DNA from: Nocardioides pocheonensis
GTDB taxonomy: Bacteria; Actinomycetota; Actinomycetes; Propionibacteriales; Nocardioidaceae
Reading direction: 5' to 3'
DNA length: 64,000 nt
NCBI RefSeq assembly: GCF_003725535.1
Contig: NZ_RJSF01000007.1
Location: 57,108 to 121,107 of the forward strand
Part shown: piece by piece, positions 36,696-44,229 of the stretch
How the letters are laid out: the number at the start of each line of letters is the position of its first letter
How positions within the stretch are numbered: position 1 is the first letter of the stretch
Position numbers and translations under genes: made by a program
The notes under the pieces: model-generated
What the model saw: only the letters and a program-made list of their open reading frames with translations
What the model was told of the DNA's origin: nothing
The model's database searches: none

Positions 36696-36788
36696 ATGCG
36701 CCAGATCCGGATCGTCAAGCCCAGGCCGGCCCGCCCGTCGCCGGAACCCGACACGCGCACGCCCTCCGGGCGTCTGCTCCCCTACTGA
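36696..36788 (+). CDS. 30-residue basic, Pro/Arg-rich microprotein
   Basis: An ATG six bases after the copy-2 microprotein stop opens a 30-codon frame, MRQIRIVKPRPARPSPEP and on to LLPY. It is strongly basic and Pro-rich. There is no clear ribosome site, so translation would depend on coupling to the preceding gene. The case rests on position between two convincing small genes; it may be fortuitous. Confidence 0.4.
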   Translation: MRQIRIVKPRPARPSPEPDTRTPSGRLLPY

Positions 36789-36811
36789 GCACGGGTGAAG
36801 AGGTGATCATC

Positions 36812-36991
36812 ATGTGCGCTCACCCGACCGACTGTCCTTCGGCCGAGACCCCCGCCGCCCGCTCCGCCGAGGTGGTCGCGCCGCACCCCGAACAGGGCTG
36901 GTGCCTGCTCTGCAACGGCGTCATCCTCTTCGACGACGGCGGCACGATCCTGCCCGACGGCACCACGCACAACCCCGCCACCGCGGCCTGA
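36812..36991 (+). CDS. DUF5999 small protein
   Basis: A 59-residue protein of the actinobacterial DUF5999 family: it opens MCAHPTDCPSAE, then HPEQGWCLLCNGVILFDDGG and ends with LPDGTTHNP. The conserved Cys3/Cys8 and the Cys-x2-Cys in WCLLCNG might bind a metal. I chose the ATG at 36812, since family members begin MC-x-H and GAAGAGG stands eight bases ahead; a GTG three codons upstream is in frame. Function is not known for the family. Confidence 0.88.
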   Translation: MCAHPTDCPSAETPAARSAEVVAPHPEQGWCLLCNGVILFDDGGTILPDGTTHNPATAA

Positions 36992-36992
36992 C

Positions 36993-37011
36993 CGGCCCGA
37001 CCTCCGGGCCG
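36993..37011 (+). terminator. short hairpin after the DUF5999 gene
   Basis: CGGCCCG and CGGGCCG flank five bases, starting two bases after the stop codon. No T-run follows, so it is a weak or factor-dependent terminator at best. Confidence 0.5.
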
Positions 37012-37037
37012 CAGGGCCCGATCAGGGAAGCAAGAGA

Positions 37038-37102
37038 CCGGTGCGGGCCGTGGGAGCCGCACGACGACGAATCGCCGGAGGGAGCGGGTCAACCCGCACC
37101 GG
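37038..37102 (+). other. possible structured RNA between DUF5999 and the kinase gene
   Basis: CCGGTGCGGG (37038-37047) is perfectly complementary to CCCGCACCGG (37093-37102). Its inner part GTGCGG can instead pair with CCGCAC at 37057-37062, so two hairpins exclude each other. I recognise no known RNA family here. Confidence 0.35.
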
Positions 37103-37189
37103 CAGGACCGACGCTAGGCCGGACACGTCCGACGAGACCACTTACTTGCAGGTAGTACCGCAATGTGGATGCGGCGCGGCCGTGCCGCG

Positions 37190-38986
37190 TCAGTCGCTGG
37201 TGCGGGGCGCCGACACCCACTGCTCGCGCCAGGCGACGGCGTTCGGGCGGACCGCCCGTTCGACGGCCCGCACCGACATCATCGGGAGGTCGATCCGGAA
37301 CACGGCCCCGGCACCGTCGTGCGGTTCGACCGTGATCGAGCCGTTGAACGCCTCGACGATGGCGTGAGCGATGGCGAGGCCGAGTCCGGCCCCGGGTACG
37401 GCGTTCTGCTGTGCCGCGCGGCCCCGGTAGAGCCGTTCGAAGATGTGTGCCGCCTCTTCCTCGGGTATCCCGGGTCCGCTGTCCTCCACACGAAGGGTCG
37501 TGGTCGACCGGTTCGCGTCGACCGTGACGCGCACGGTCGTCCCTTCACCGGAGAACTTGATGGCGTTGGTCAGGAGGTTGTCGATCACCTGACCCATCCG
37601 GCCAGGGTCGACGTGGACGGTGATCTCCTCCTCCGGAGGGGTCCACTCGATGCGCACCTGGCTCTGCGCGGCGGCGGGGATCCTCGAGCTGACGGCATCG
37701 TCCACGATCCTGACCAGGTCTGCTTCGACGGTCTCGATGCGTCCCAGGAGGTCCTCGGAGCTCAGGAACAGCAGATCGGCAACGATGCGCTCCTCGCGCT
37801 CGGCGTTCCGCTCGATGATGTGCACGAACTCACGCTCTTCGCCCGTGAGGTCCTCGGAGTCTGCCAGCAGCTCGCAGTACCCGCGGATCGACGTCAACGG
37901 CGTACGCAGCTCGTGGGAGATCGTCGCGAAGAACTCCGAGCGCGCCTGCTCGGCTGCCCGGTTGTTGCGGCGGCTGTCGACCGTCGACCAGTGCAGCCGC
38001 CCGAGGACGATGACCAGCTCCACTCCGAGGAGGGCCATGCTCCCGATCTCGAGCCTGCCTCCGCTTCGCCTCGAGATCACGGCAATCGCAAAGGTCACGG
38101 CGGTGGCGGCGTAGGGGAGGAAGACGAAGCCGCTGTCGGACTTGCGGCGCTCACCCGGCGACAACCCGACCTTGGCGACGCGGTACTGCTCGTTGGCGCT
38201 CGCGGCAAGCAGCGCGATCGCCAGCATCCAGCCGGTGTCGATCCACGCACCGCCGGAATAGGTGCCGGCCAGGGTCATCTGCCCGTAGACGACGTCGGAG
38301 ACGACGTAGAGGAGCACGCTCGTCTTGATCAAGAGCAGGGACCACGAGCCGATGACGCGGCGCGCACGCACGGCCAGCGCGGTCAGGGCCATGATCAGCA
38401 GGAGGTCACCGCACGGGTACGCGATCGACACCGCAAGCTGCAGGGGACGGCCGCCGGACTCCGTGGCGGACGCGAGCGTCACGTACCACACGATCGCCGC
38501 ACCGGCCGCGACCGTCGCGGCGGCGTCCAGGACCAGGCGAACCACGGCGAATCCCTGGAAGCGGTCGCGCGGGAACTGCAGGATCCCCGCGAACAACAGC
38601 GGGTAGAAGGCCAGGTAGGCGACATCGGCGAACGTGGGGTACGGCTTCTCGTGCAGGAGCGCCTCGTAGACGAGCTGCAGGACGTTTCCGAGCAGGTAGG
38701 CGATCAGCCCCAGGCCGATCAGCAGCCACCCACGGCGCACCTGAGCCGCGAACGACCTCGTCGACGCGACCCGGAACGCCAGGACCGCTGCAAGGAGGTT
38801 GACCGGCCAGAACGCGACATCGCCGATGGTCCGGATGTGGCCTGGTCCACCCCACCGGAACAGCTGCCAGCCGAGGTACAAGACCACGTACCCGGCCAGG
38901 ACGACCACGGCCTTCGACCCGCGATCGTCGATCCAGCGTTGCCATATGGTCCCGGCACTCATGTCCGCACGAGTGAAGACAGCCAT
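37190..38986 (-). CDS. membrane sensor histidine kinase (orphan)
   Basis: A 598-residue kinase. Residues about 25-330 hold eight to ten membrane helices with no large outer domain, so the sensor part is membrane-embedded. The HisKA box is FFATISHELRTPLTSIRGY with the phosphorylated His at residue 358. The ATPase domain has NLLTNAIKFS (N box), VEDSGPGIPEEE (G1) and GAGLGLAIAHAIVE (G2). I chose the ATG at 38984-38986 because GAGAGGTGG lies five bases upstream. No response regulator gene is adjacent. The signal is unknown. Confidence 0.93.
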   Translation of the reverse strand: MAVFTRADMSAGTIWQRWIDDRGSKAVVVLAGYVVLYLGWQLFRWGGPGHIRTIGDVAFWPVNLLAAVLAFRVASTRSFAAQVRRGWLLIGLGLIAYLLGNVLQLVYEALLHEKPYPTFADVAYLAFYPLLFAGILQFPRDRFQGFAVVRLVLDAAATVAAGAAIVWYVTLASATESGGRPLQLAVSIAYPCGDLLLIMALTALAVRARRVIGSWSLLLIKTSVLLYVVSDVVYGQMTLAGTYSGGAWIDTGWMLAIALLAASANEQYRVAKVGLSPGERRKSDSGFVFLPYAATAVTFAIAVISRRSGGRLEIGSMALLGVELVIVLGRLHWSTVDSRRNNRAAEQARSEFFATISHELRTPLTSIRGYCELLADSEDLTGEEREFVHIIERNAEREERIVADLLFLSSEDLLGRIETVEADLVRIVDDAVSSRIPAAAQSQVRIEWTPPEEEITVHVDPGRMGQVIDNLLTNAIKFSGEGTTVRVTVDANRSTTTLRVEDSGPGIPEEEAAHIFERLYRGRAAQQNAVPGAGLGLAIAHAIVEAFNGSITVEPHDGAGAVFRIDLPMMSVRAVERAVRPNAVAWREQWVSAPRTSD

Positions 38987-39152
38987 GCCGTCCACCTCTC
39001 GTGCGCCTCACAGCAGGGACGGGCGGCTTCGGTGCCGCACGCGTCGCGACCCCACGCGGGCGCGTGGAGCCGCGCGCCGCCTACACCATTGAACCCTGTG
39101 CGCCGTCGCCGGACACGACAATTGCCACGAATGACCCGCCCTGGAACACGAA

Positions 39153-39173
39153 ACCCCCACGCGGAGTGGGGGT
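39153..39173 (-). terminator. terminator of tRNA-Tyr
   Basis: ACCCCCAC and GTGGGGGT flank a five-base loop. On the minus strand the stem is followed by TTTCGTGTT, 28 bases past the tRNA 3' end. Confidence 0.75.
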
Positions 39174-39200
39174 CAGATGTCTGAACGAGACGTTGTTCAG

Positions 39201-39283
39201 TGGCAGGTGCAGGATTCGAACCTGCGTAGGTGTACACCGACGGATTTACAGTCCGCTCCCATTGGCCGCTCGGGCAACCTGCC
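39201..39283 (-). tRNA. tRNA-Tyr (anticodon GTA)
   Basis: A class II tRNA of 83 bases. The acceptor arms GGCAGGT and ACCTGCC pair, with discriminator A. The D-arm region is CCCGAGCGGCC, the anticodon arm CGGA-CTGTAAA-TCCG gives GTA, a long variable arm follows, and the T-arm holds GGTTCGAATCC. No CCA is encoded. A long variable arm also occurs in Ser and Leu tRNAs, but the anticodon settles the identity. Confidence 0.97.
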
Positions 39284-39371
39284 GCTGCTGCCGCCCGTTA
39301 GGGTGAACAGCGCTGCTGAGGATAGCGCAGCACCCCGGGCAGGGATAAATCAGCACAGGAGGTTCGCCAGC

Positions 39372-39863
39372 ATGGCCGACTCGTCGTTCGACATCGTCAG
39401 CAAGATCGACCGGCAGGAAGTCGACAACGCCCTGTCCCAGGCGGCCCGCGAGCTGGCCCAGCGGTTCGACTTCAAGGGCACCGGAGCCGAGATCAAGTGG
39501 TCCGGCGAGCACGCGATCGAGATCTCGGCCAACGCCGACGACCGCGCCTCGGCCGTGCTGGACGTCTTCAAGGAGAAGCTGGTCAAGCGCAGCCAGTCCC
39601 TGAAGATCCTCGACGCCTCGGAGCCGCGACAGTCCGGCCGCGAGTCGAAGATCTCCGTCGCCCTCAAGGAGGGGATCTCCTCGGAGGACGCCAAGAAGGT
39701 GAGCAAGCTGATCCGCGACGAGGGCCCCAAGGGCGTCAAGGTCCAGGTCCAGGGCGACGAGCTGCGGGTGTCGAGCAAGAAGCGCGACGACCTGCAGGCG
39801 GTCATCGCCCTGGTCAAGGGCCAGGACCTCGACTTCGCGGTGCAGTTCACCAACTACCGCTGA
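39372..39863 (+). CDS. yajQ: YajQ-family nucleotide-binding protein
   Basis: A 163-residue YajQ protein with two ferredoxin-like domains. [18 protein letters not shown] is the family opening, [13 protein letters not shown] the first-domain motif, and the end [15 protein letters not shown] is diagnostic. In other bacteria YajQ proteins bind nucleotides including cyclic di-GMP. A GGAGG-like site precedes the ATG. It is a single gene next to tRNA-Tyr, converging on a TetR gene with a nine-base gap. Confidence 0.97.
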   Translation: MADSSFDIVSKIDRQEVDNALSQAARELAQRFDFKGTGAEIKWSGEHAIEISANADDRASAVLDVFKEKLVKRSQSLKILDASEPRQSGRESKISVALKEGISSEDAKKVSKLIRDEGPKGVKVQVQGDELRVSSKKRDDLQAVIALVKGQDLDFAVQFTNYR

Positions 39864-39872
39864 CCACGCGGC

Positions 39873-40505
39873 TCAGCGCGGACGCGCGAGCAGCTGGGTG
39901 GCGAGCGCGTCCGCGACCCAGGCGACGTACCGCTCGTCGTCCCAGCCGTACTCCCTGAGCATCAGGTACGGCGCTCCGCTGCCGAGCACGAGCATGATGT
40001 CCGTGGCGCCGTCGACGTCCAGCCCCGAGCGCAGCCCGAAGCGCACGGCCACGTGCTCCGCGATCGCCCGATACCCCGCGCGACGCAACTGCTCCGACCG
40101 CTCGCGCACCTCGACGGCGTCGGGCTCGGTGGTCGCGGCGCGGGCCGCCTGGTCGAGGGCCGCCACCCTCGCGACGATGATGCCGTTGCCGCGCGCGAAC
40201 GCGGTCAGCGCAGCCCGCCCCGAGCGCGCCTTGAACACCTCGGCGTAGAAGGGCTGCTCAGCGGGCGGCAGGCGGTCCGGTCCGAGCACGGCGTGGTCGT
40301 AGCAGGCCTGGAGCAGCTCGCCCTTGGTGTGGAAGGCGAAGTACAGCGTCTGGACCGCGACCCCGGCCCGCGCCGCGATGTCGGTCATCCGCGCGCCGAC
40401 GTACCCCTCCTCGGCGAACACCGCCTGCGCCGCGGCGATCATCCGCTCACGGGTGGCGGCCGCCTTCTCCCGGCGGGTCGGCTTGGACCCCTTGACTTCT
40501 GCCAT
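39873..40505 (-). CDS. TetR-family regulator
   Basis: A 210-residue TetR regulator: MTDIAARAGVAVQTLYFAFH is the helix-turn-helix with its flanking residues, and the ligand domain ends with YVAWVADALATQLLA. I chose the ATG at 40503-40505; a GTG four codons upstream is in frame. A doubly symmetric operator (40533-40555) lies between it and the divergent small genes at 40577, which it should control. The ligand is unknown. Confidence 0.88.
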   Translation of the reverse strand: MAEVKGSKPTRREKAAATRERMIAAAQAVFAEEGYVGARMTDIAARAGVAVQTLYFAFHTKGELLQACYDHAVLGPDRLPPAEQPFYAEVFKARSGRAALTAFARGNGIIVARVAALDQAARAATTEPDAVEVRERSEQLRRAGYRAIAEHVAVRFGLRSGLDVDGATDIMLVLGSGAPYLMLREYGWDDERYVAWVADALATQLLARPR

Positions 40506-40532
40506 CGCGAGGACCACTGTACCCGTATGCAG

Positions 40533-40555
40533 TCACTAGTGATCATCACTAGTGA
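40533..40555. promoter_or_regulatory. doubly palindromic TetR operator
   Basis: Two copies of the 10-base palindrome TCACTAGTGA (40533-40542 and 40546-40555) are arranged symmetrically about C40544, giving a perfect 23-base palindrome. It is 28 bases from the TetR start and 22 bases from the first divergent gene. Confidence 0.9.
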
Positions 40556-40576
40556 ACAACTCTAAGGAGCAGTGCG

Positions 40577-40861
40577 ATGGCCTTCCTCATGGTGAGCAGT
40601 GCAGACACCCGGGCGCAGTACGACGAGGTCGCCCGGTTGCTCGGAGACCTCGCGACCGACCGTCCTGCGGGGCTGCTGGCCCACGTCGCGGCGGAGCAGC
40701 CCGACGGCACGGTGCGGATCGTCGATCTGTGGCGGTCCCGGGACGACGTGGCGGCGTTCGGCCGCGATCGCATCCTCCCGGCCTTCGTGAAGGCGGGCCT
40801 CCCGGATCTGGCCGATCGTCCCCAGCCCGAGGCCCACGAGGCGTTCGAGGTGGTCCTGTGA
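40577..40861 (+). CDS. small antibiotic-biosynthesis-monooxygenase-like protein
   Basis: A 94-residue protein with the alternating strand-helix pattern of dimeric alpha/beta barrel (ABM-like) proteins: MAFLMVSSADTRAQYDEVAR, then HVAAEQPDGTVRIVDLWRS, then AHEAFEVVL. The central strand with the DLWRSRDDVAAF segment is typical of the group. AAGGAG lies nine bases before the ATG. It is the first gene under the TetR operator, and its stop overlaps the next start by four bases (GTGA). The substrate is unknown. Confidence 0.7.
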   Translation: MAFLMVSSADTRAQYDEVARLLGDLATDRPAGLLAHVAAEQPDGTVRIVDLWRSRDDVAAFGRDRILPAFVKAGLPDLADRPQPEAHEAFEVVL

Positions 40862-41298
40862 CCGTGATCCGGAGCTCGGTGGTCGTCCCGTGTACCCCGG
40901 AGGAGGCGTTCGACTACCTGGTCGACGTACGCCACGAGCGGGAGTGGAACCCCGACATGGCGTCGGTGGAGAAGCTCACCGACGGACCGGTCGGGATCGG
41001 CACGCGCTACCGGGCGAAGTGGCGAAGCGCGCCGACCTCGCTCGTCGTCGAGACGATCGCGTACGACCGGCCGCGGTCCTGGTCGCACCACAACGGGGGT
41101 CCGCTCGAGGTGACGCTCACCGCCCGGCTGACACCCGTTGACGGGGGCACGCGCCTGGACACCGAGTTCGACGCGACTCCGCACGGGGCGTTCCGGCTGC
41201 TCTTCCCGCTGTTCGTCCGCAAGATGCGCAAGGTCGAGTCCGCGAACATGGGCCACATCCGCGAGATCCTCGGTCGACGCACGGCCGACCGGGCGTGA
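40858..41298 (+). CDS. SRPBCC (polyketide cyclase-like) protein
   Basis: A 146-residue START/SRPBCC-fold protein. SSVVVPCTPEEAFDYLVDV is the opening strand and helix, REWNPDMASVEKLTDGPVGIG the next, and the long C-terminal helix contains RLLFPLFVRKMRKVESANM. It should bind a hydrophobic ligand in its cavity. The GTG start overlaps the previous gene by four bases. It converges on a luciferase-like gene with no gap. Confidence 0.82.
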   Translation: MTVIRSSVVVPCTPEEAFDYLVDVRHEREWNPDMASVEKLTDGPVGIGTRYRAKWRSAPTSLVVETIAYDRPRSWSHHNGGPLEVTLTARLTPVDGGTRLDTEFDATPHGAFRLLFPLFVRKMRKVESANMGHIREILGRRTADRA

Positions 41299-42315
41299 TC
41301 AGCGCCAGCCGAGCTCGGGGGCGACGTACTTCAGGACGCTCTCGACCACGTGGGCGTTGTAGTCGACGCCGAGCTGGTTGGGCACCGTGAGCAGCAGCGT
41401 GCCGGCGGCCGCGATCGCTTCGTCCTCGGCGAGCTCGGCGACCAGCTGGTCGGGCTCCGCGGCGTACGAGCGGCCGAACCGCGCGATCGTCCCGTCGATG
41501 TAGCCGACCTGGTCGGAGTCGGCGCTGCCGCCGAAGTACGCCCGGTCGCGGTCGTCGACGATCGGGAAGATGCTGCGGCTCACCGACACCCGCGCCTCGC
41601 GCTCGTGCCCCTCCGCCTGCCACGTGTCGCGGAACAGCTGGATCTGCTCGGCCTGCAGCTGGTGGAAGGGCACGCCGGTGTCCTCGGTGAGCAGGGTCGA
41701 GCTCATCAGGTGCATGCCCTGGCGGGCGGTCCACTCGGCGGTCGATCGCGTGCCGGCGCCCCACCAGATCCGGTCGCGCAGGCCCTCGGAGTACGGCTCC
41801 AGCCTCAGCAGTCCCGGTGGGTTCGCGAACATCGGCCGCGGGTTCGGCTGCGCGAACCCCTCGCCTCCCAGCACCTGCAGGAAGACGTCGGCGTGGGTGC
41901 GGGCCATGTCGGCGTCGGTCTCGCCCTCGGACGGCTGGTAGCCGAAGTAGCGGAAGCCGTCGACCACCTGCTCCGGTGAGCCGCGGCTGATCCCCAGCTG
42001 CAGCCGGCCGCCGGCGATGAGGTCGGCCGCTCCGGCGTCCTCGGCCATGTAGAGGGGGTTCTCGTAGCGCATGTCGATCACGGCCGTGCCGATCTCGATC
42101 CTGCTGGTCCGCGCACCGACCGCCGCGAGCAGCGGGAAGGGCGAGGCCAGCTGGCGGGCGAAGTGGTGCACGCGGAAGTACGCGCCGTCGCCCCCGAGCT
42201 CCTCGACGGCGACCGCGAGGTCGATCGACTGCAGCAGCGCGTCCGACGCGGTGCGCACCTCGGAGGAGGGCGACGGCGTCCAGTGACCGAAGGACAGGAA
42301 CCCGATCTTCTTCAC
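41299..42315 (-). CDS. luciferase-like (LLM) flavin oxidoreductase
   Basis: A 338-residue luciferase-like monooxygenase. KKIGFLSFGHWTPSP opens the TIM barrel, RVHHFARQLASPFPLLAAVG and GTAVIDMRYENPLYMAEDAG are strand-helix units lining the flavin site, and GGRLQLGISRGSPEQ is the phosphate loop region. I chose the GTG at 42315 at the start of homology; no strong ribosome site is present, and a GTG eight codons upstream is possible. It may use F420 or FMN; the sequence does not decide. It abuts the TetR-controlled genes but lies on the opposite strand. Confidence 0.83.
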   Translation of the reverse strand: MKKIGFLSFGHWTPSPSSEVRTASDALLQSIDLAVAVEELGGDGAYFRVHHFARQLASPFPLLAAVGARTSRIEIGTAVIDMRYENPLYMAEDAGAADLIAGGRLQLGISRGSPEQVVDGFRYFGYQPSEGETDADMARTHADVFLQVLGGEGFAQPNPRPMFANPPGLLRLEPYSEGLRDRIWWGAGTRSTAEWTARQGMHLMSSTLLTEDTGVPFHQLQAEQIQLFRDTWQAEGHEREARVSVSRSIFPIVDDRDRAYFGGSADSDQVGYIDGTIARFGRSYAAEPDQLVAELAEDEAIAAAGTLLLTVPNQLGVDYNAHVVESVLKYVAPELGWR

Positions 42316-42425
42316 GATGGCCCAACCTACGACGCGCACGCCGGCATTCCCGCTCGGGACAGGCCGAGGCCCCCGGTGCGGGCGACACCGGAGGCCAGGT
42401 GGAACGCCCCTGTGGGGGCGGAGCG

Positions 42426-42785
42426 CTACACGTGCAGGTCCGCGCGAGCCTTGTCGAACCGGGCGAGCTGCTCGACGACCCCGTCGCCCAACGTGAGCAG
42501 GCTGATGTTGACGTGGTGCAGCAGCAGGTTGGCCTTGGTCACCAGGGTCTTGTACTCGTCGCTGTCCATCACCGAGAAGATCTCCGTGACGGGGCCCTTC
42601 AGGATGAAGAAGCCCTGCTCGGTGTCGAAGTCGGACGTGCTGAACAGGAACGGCTCGAAGCTGGTCAGCTTGCCGGCCTCGATCAGACGGCCGTAGTAGC
42701 CGACGGTCTCCTCGAAGAGTGCGAGCGCCTGTACCTCACGGCCCGGGACCACCGAGCCCCATCGGATGAGCAAGCCAGTGTCCAT
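42426..42785 (-). CDS. hypothetical protein with possible hypoxia-type promoter
   Basis: A 119-residue soluble protein: MDTGLLIRWGSVVPGREVQA, then LFEETVGYYGRLIEAGKLTSFEPF and a tail ending RADLHV (first and second segments quoted in part). The pattern resembles a ferredoxin-like dimeric fold, but no family is recognised with confidence. GAGGAG lies seven bases before the ATG. A DosR/DevR-like box stands 127-143 bases upstream (42912-42928). Confidence 0.75.
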   Translation of the reverse strand: MDTGLLIRWGSVVPGREVQALALFEETVGYYGRLIEAGKLTSFEPFLFSTSDFDTEQGFFILKGPVTEIFSVMDSDEYKTLVTKANLLLHHVNISLLTLGDGVVEQLARFDKARADLHV

Positions 42786-42911
42786 GTCTGTCTCCTCGCT
42801 GACATGAGTGGATCAGGGAATGGGTGTGTTCGACCGACGACGGACCCCACCTCCTCGCTGCGTCGCCGGGGTCCGAGTCACCTTCGGCCTACGCCTGTGA
42901 CCTGGGTCACG

Positions 42912-42928
42912 TCAGGGCCGATGGTCCC
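42912..42928. promoter_or_regulatory. DosR/DevR-like box, copy 1
   Basis: On the minus strand this reads GGGACCATCGGCCCTGA, close to the dormancy-regulator pattern GGGAC-N6-CCC. The same 17-base element with one change recurs at 43552-43568. It lies upstream of the hypothetical gene starting at 42785. Confidence 0.5.
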
Positions 42929-42985
42929 GGAACGGGCGATCACTTCGGAGGGTGCTGCGCACAAGGTGCCGGCAGGTGCCCCGGA

Positions 42986-43465
42986 TCAGGTCTCCCCGCC
43001 GATGTCGAGCTCGTAGGCCTCGAAGACCAGGTCGGCACCACGCTGGCGGTGGCGCATGAGGAGCACGAGCAGGTCGGTCCCGGAACGCCGGACCTCGGCG
43101 GCGTCGGGCCGCGCGTCGTCGGTGTCGGTCCAGGCGAGCAGCTCCTGGAGCCGGCGGGTGATCTCGGCGTGCTCGGCCCCGAGCCGGTCCATGTTGTGGG
43201 CGAGACGCGGCGAGTAGGTGGCCAGCTCGGCGTACAGGCCGTCGGGGCCCTCGGTGATGGCGACGTGCCGGCCGAACGCGTCACGCAGCCCACCCAGCGC
43301 GGCACGCAGCCGGCCGGACCATGACTCCGCCCCGCGTGCGGGATCCCCGGCCCGGGACGCCGACGCGAGCGCACGCTCGACCTCGCCCATCGCGATCCGC
43401 AGCTCGGCCCGCCGTCGCTGCACCTCGACCAGGAGCTCGTGGTCCGGCTGGGTCTCCGAGGTCAT
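42986..43465 (-). CDS. hypothetical helical protein, hemerythrin-like candidate
   Basis: A 159-residue, mostly helical protein. It begins with a coiled segment (LLVEVQRRRAELRIAMGEVE), and later FGRHVAITEGPDGLYAELA and RLGAEHAEITRRLQELL supply spaced His/Glu residues like those of degenerate hemerythrin domains. The full set of diiron ligands cannot be assigned, so this is a weak call. GGAGG precedes the ATG. A DosR/DevR-like box lies 87-103 bases upstream. Confidence 0.7.
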   Translation of the reverse strand: MTSETQPDHELLVEVQRRRAELRIAMGEVERALASASRAGDPARGAESWSGRLRAALGGLRDAFGRHVAITEGPDGLYAELATYSPRLAHNMDRLGAEHAEITRRLQELLAWTDTDDARPDAAEVRRSGTDLLVLLMRHRQRGADLVFEAYELDIGGET

Positions 43466-43551
43466 CGCTGCCTCCGTCCGTCGTGCGGAGCCGGGTCGCC
43501 GCCGCACCCGGGACCGGTCTCTTCTTGGATACGCGCGTGACCCCGATCGGG

Positions 43552-43568
43552 TCAGGGCCGTTGGTCCC
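43552..43568. promoter_or_regulatory. DosR/DevR-like box, copy 2
   Basis: TCAGGGCCGTTGGTCCC differs from copy 1 at a single base. It stands in the divergent region between the helical protein gene (start 43465) and the leader peptide/SRPBCC gene (starts 43612 and 43638) and could serve both. Confidence 0.5.
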
Positions 43569-43611
43569 CGATGTCCGCGAGAATCAGCGGCCACAGCTCC
43601 CAGGAGGACCC

Positions 43612-43638
43612 ATGACCACCACCCACAGGGCCGGCTGA
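43612..43638 (+). CDS. eight-residue leader peptide coupled to SRPBCC gene
   Basis: A strong ribosome site (AGGAGG) serves an ATG that encodes only MTTTHRAG before a TGA. That stop shares its A with the ATG of the SRPBCC gene (TGATG). The SRPBCC gene has no other ribosome site, so ribosomes should arrive through this minicistron. Confidence 0.55.
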   Translation: MTTTHRAG

Positions 43639-44102
43639 TGCCCGAGGCGCGACCCGGCGCGACGGTGAGCATCGACGCTCCGCTCGAGTCGGTCTGGGCG
43701 GTGATGATGGACACCGCGGCGTACGGCGAGTGGAACCCCTTCCTGTTCCGTGCCGAGTGCCCGAGCCCGCCGGCACCCGGCGACCCGATCGTCCTGCACG
43801 TGCGCTGGCCCAACGGTCGGACGACGCGCTCGCCCGAGCGGATCAGCGTGGTCGAGCCGCCCCACCAGGACGGGGACGAGCGGCGGGCCACCCTCGCCTA
43901 TGTCTACGAGGGCCTGCCGGCGAAGCTCGGCCTCGTGCGTGGCACCCGCTTCCAGCGGCTCACGCAGCGTGTGGGTGGCCCCACGGTCTACGACACCGTC
44001 GAGGAGTTCTCCGGCCCGCTGGTGCGCCTCGCGGGGCCGGGCCGGGTCGCGGACGGCTTCCGGCGGCACGCCGAAGCGCTGAAGACACGCTGCGAAGGCT
44101 GA
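43638..44102 (+). CDS. SRPBCC-fold protein
   Basis: A 154-residue START/SRPBCC protein: ATVSIDAPLESVWAVMMDTA is the first strand and helix, YGEWNPFLFRAECP the next, followed by five strands and the C-terminal helix RVADGFRRHAEALKTRC. It probably binds a small hydrophobic ligand. Its start overlaps the stop of an eight-codon minicistron. A DosR/DevR-like box is 70 bases upstream. Confidence 0.8.
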   Translation: MPEARPGATVSIDAPLESVWAVMMDTAAYGEWNPFLFRAECPSPPAPGDPIVLHVRWPNGRTTRSPERISVVEPPHQDGDERRATLAYVYEGLPAKLGLVRGTRFQRLTQRVGGPTVYDTVEEFSGPLVRLAGPGRVADGFRRHAEALKTRCEG

Positions 44103-44105
44103 ACC

Positions 44106-44122
44106 GCCGGAAGATTTCCGGC
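44106..44122 (+). terminator. short hairpin after SRPBCC gene
   Basis: GCCGGAA and TTCCGGC flank GAT, starting four bases after the stop codon. There is no T-run. Confidence 0.45.
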
Positions 44123-44229
44123 CCAGGGTCTGGCATCGGCGGCTTTGATTTGCGAGATTGAGCCGGCGTCGAGACACGGCGCCACTCAGAGGTCCCCATC
44201 CGGGACCCTCCATCCTCGGAGGATGTTTC

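Noticed and set aside
39201..39283. tRNA-Ser or tRNA-Leu
   Set aside because: The long variable arm would allow either, but the anticodon loop CTGTAAA reads GTA, which is tyrosine.
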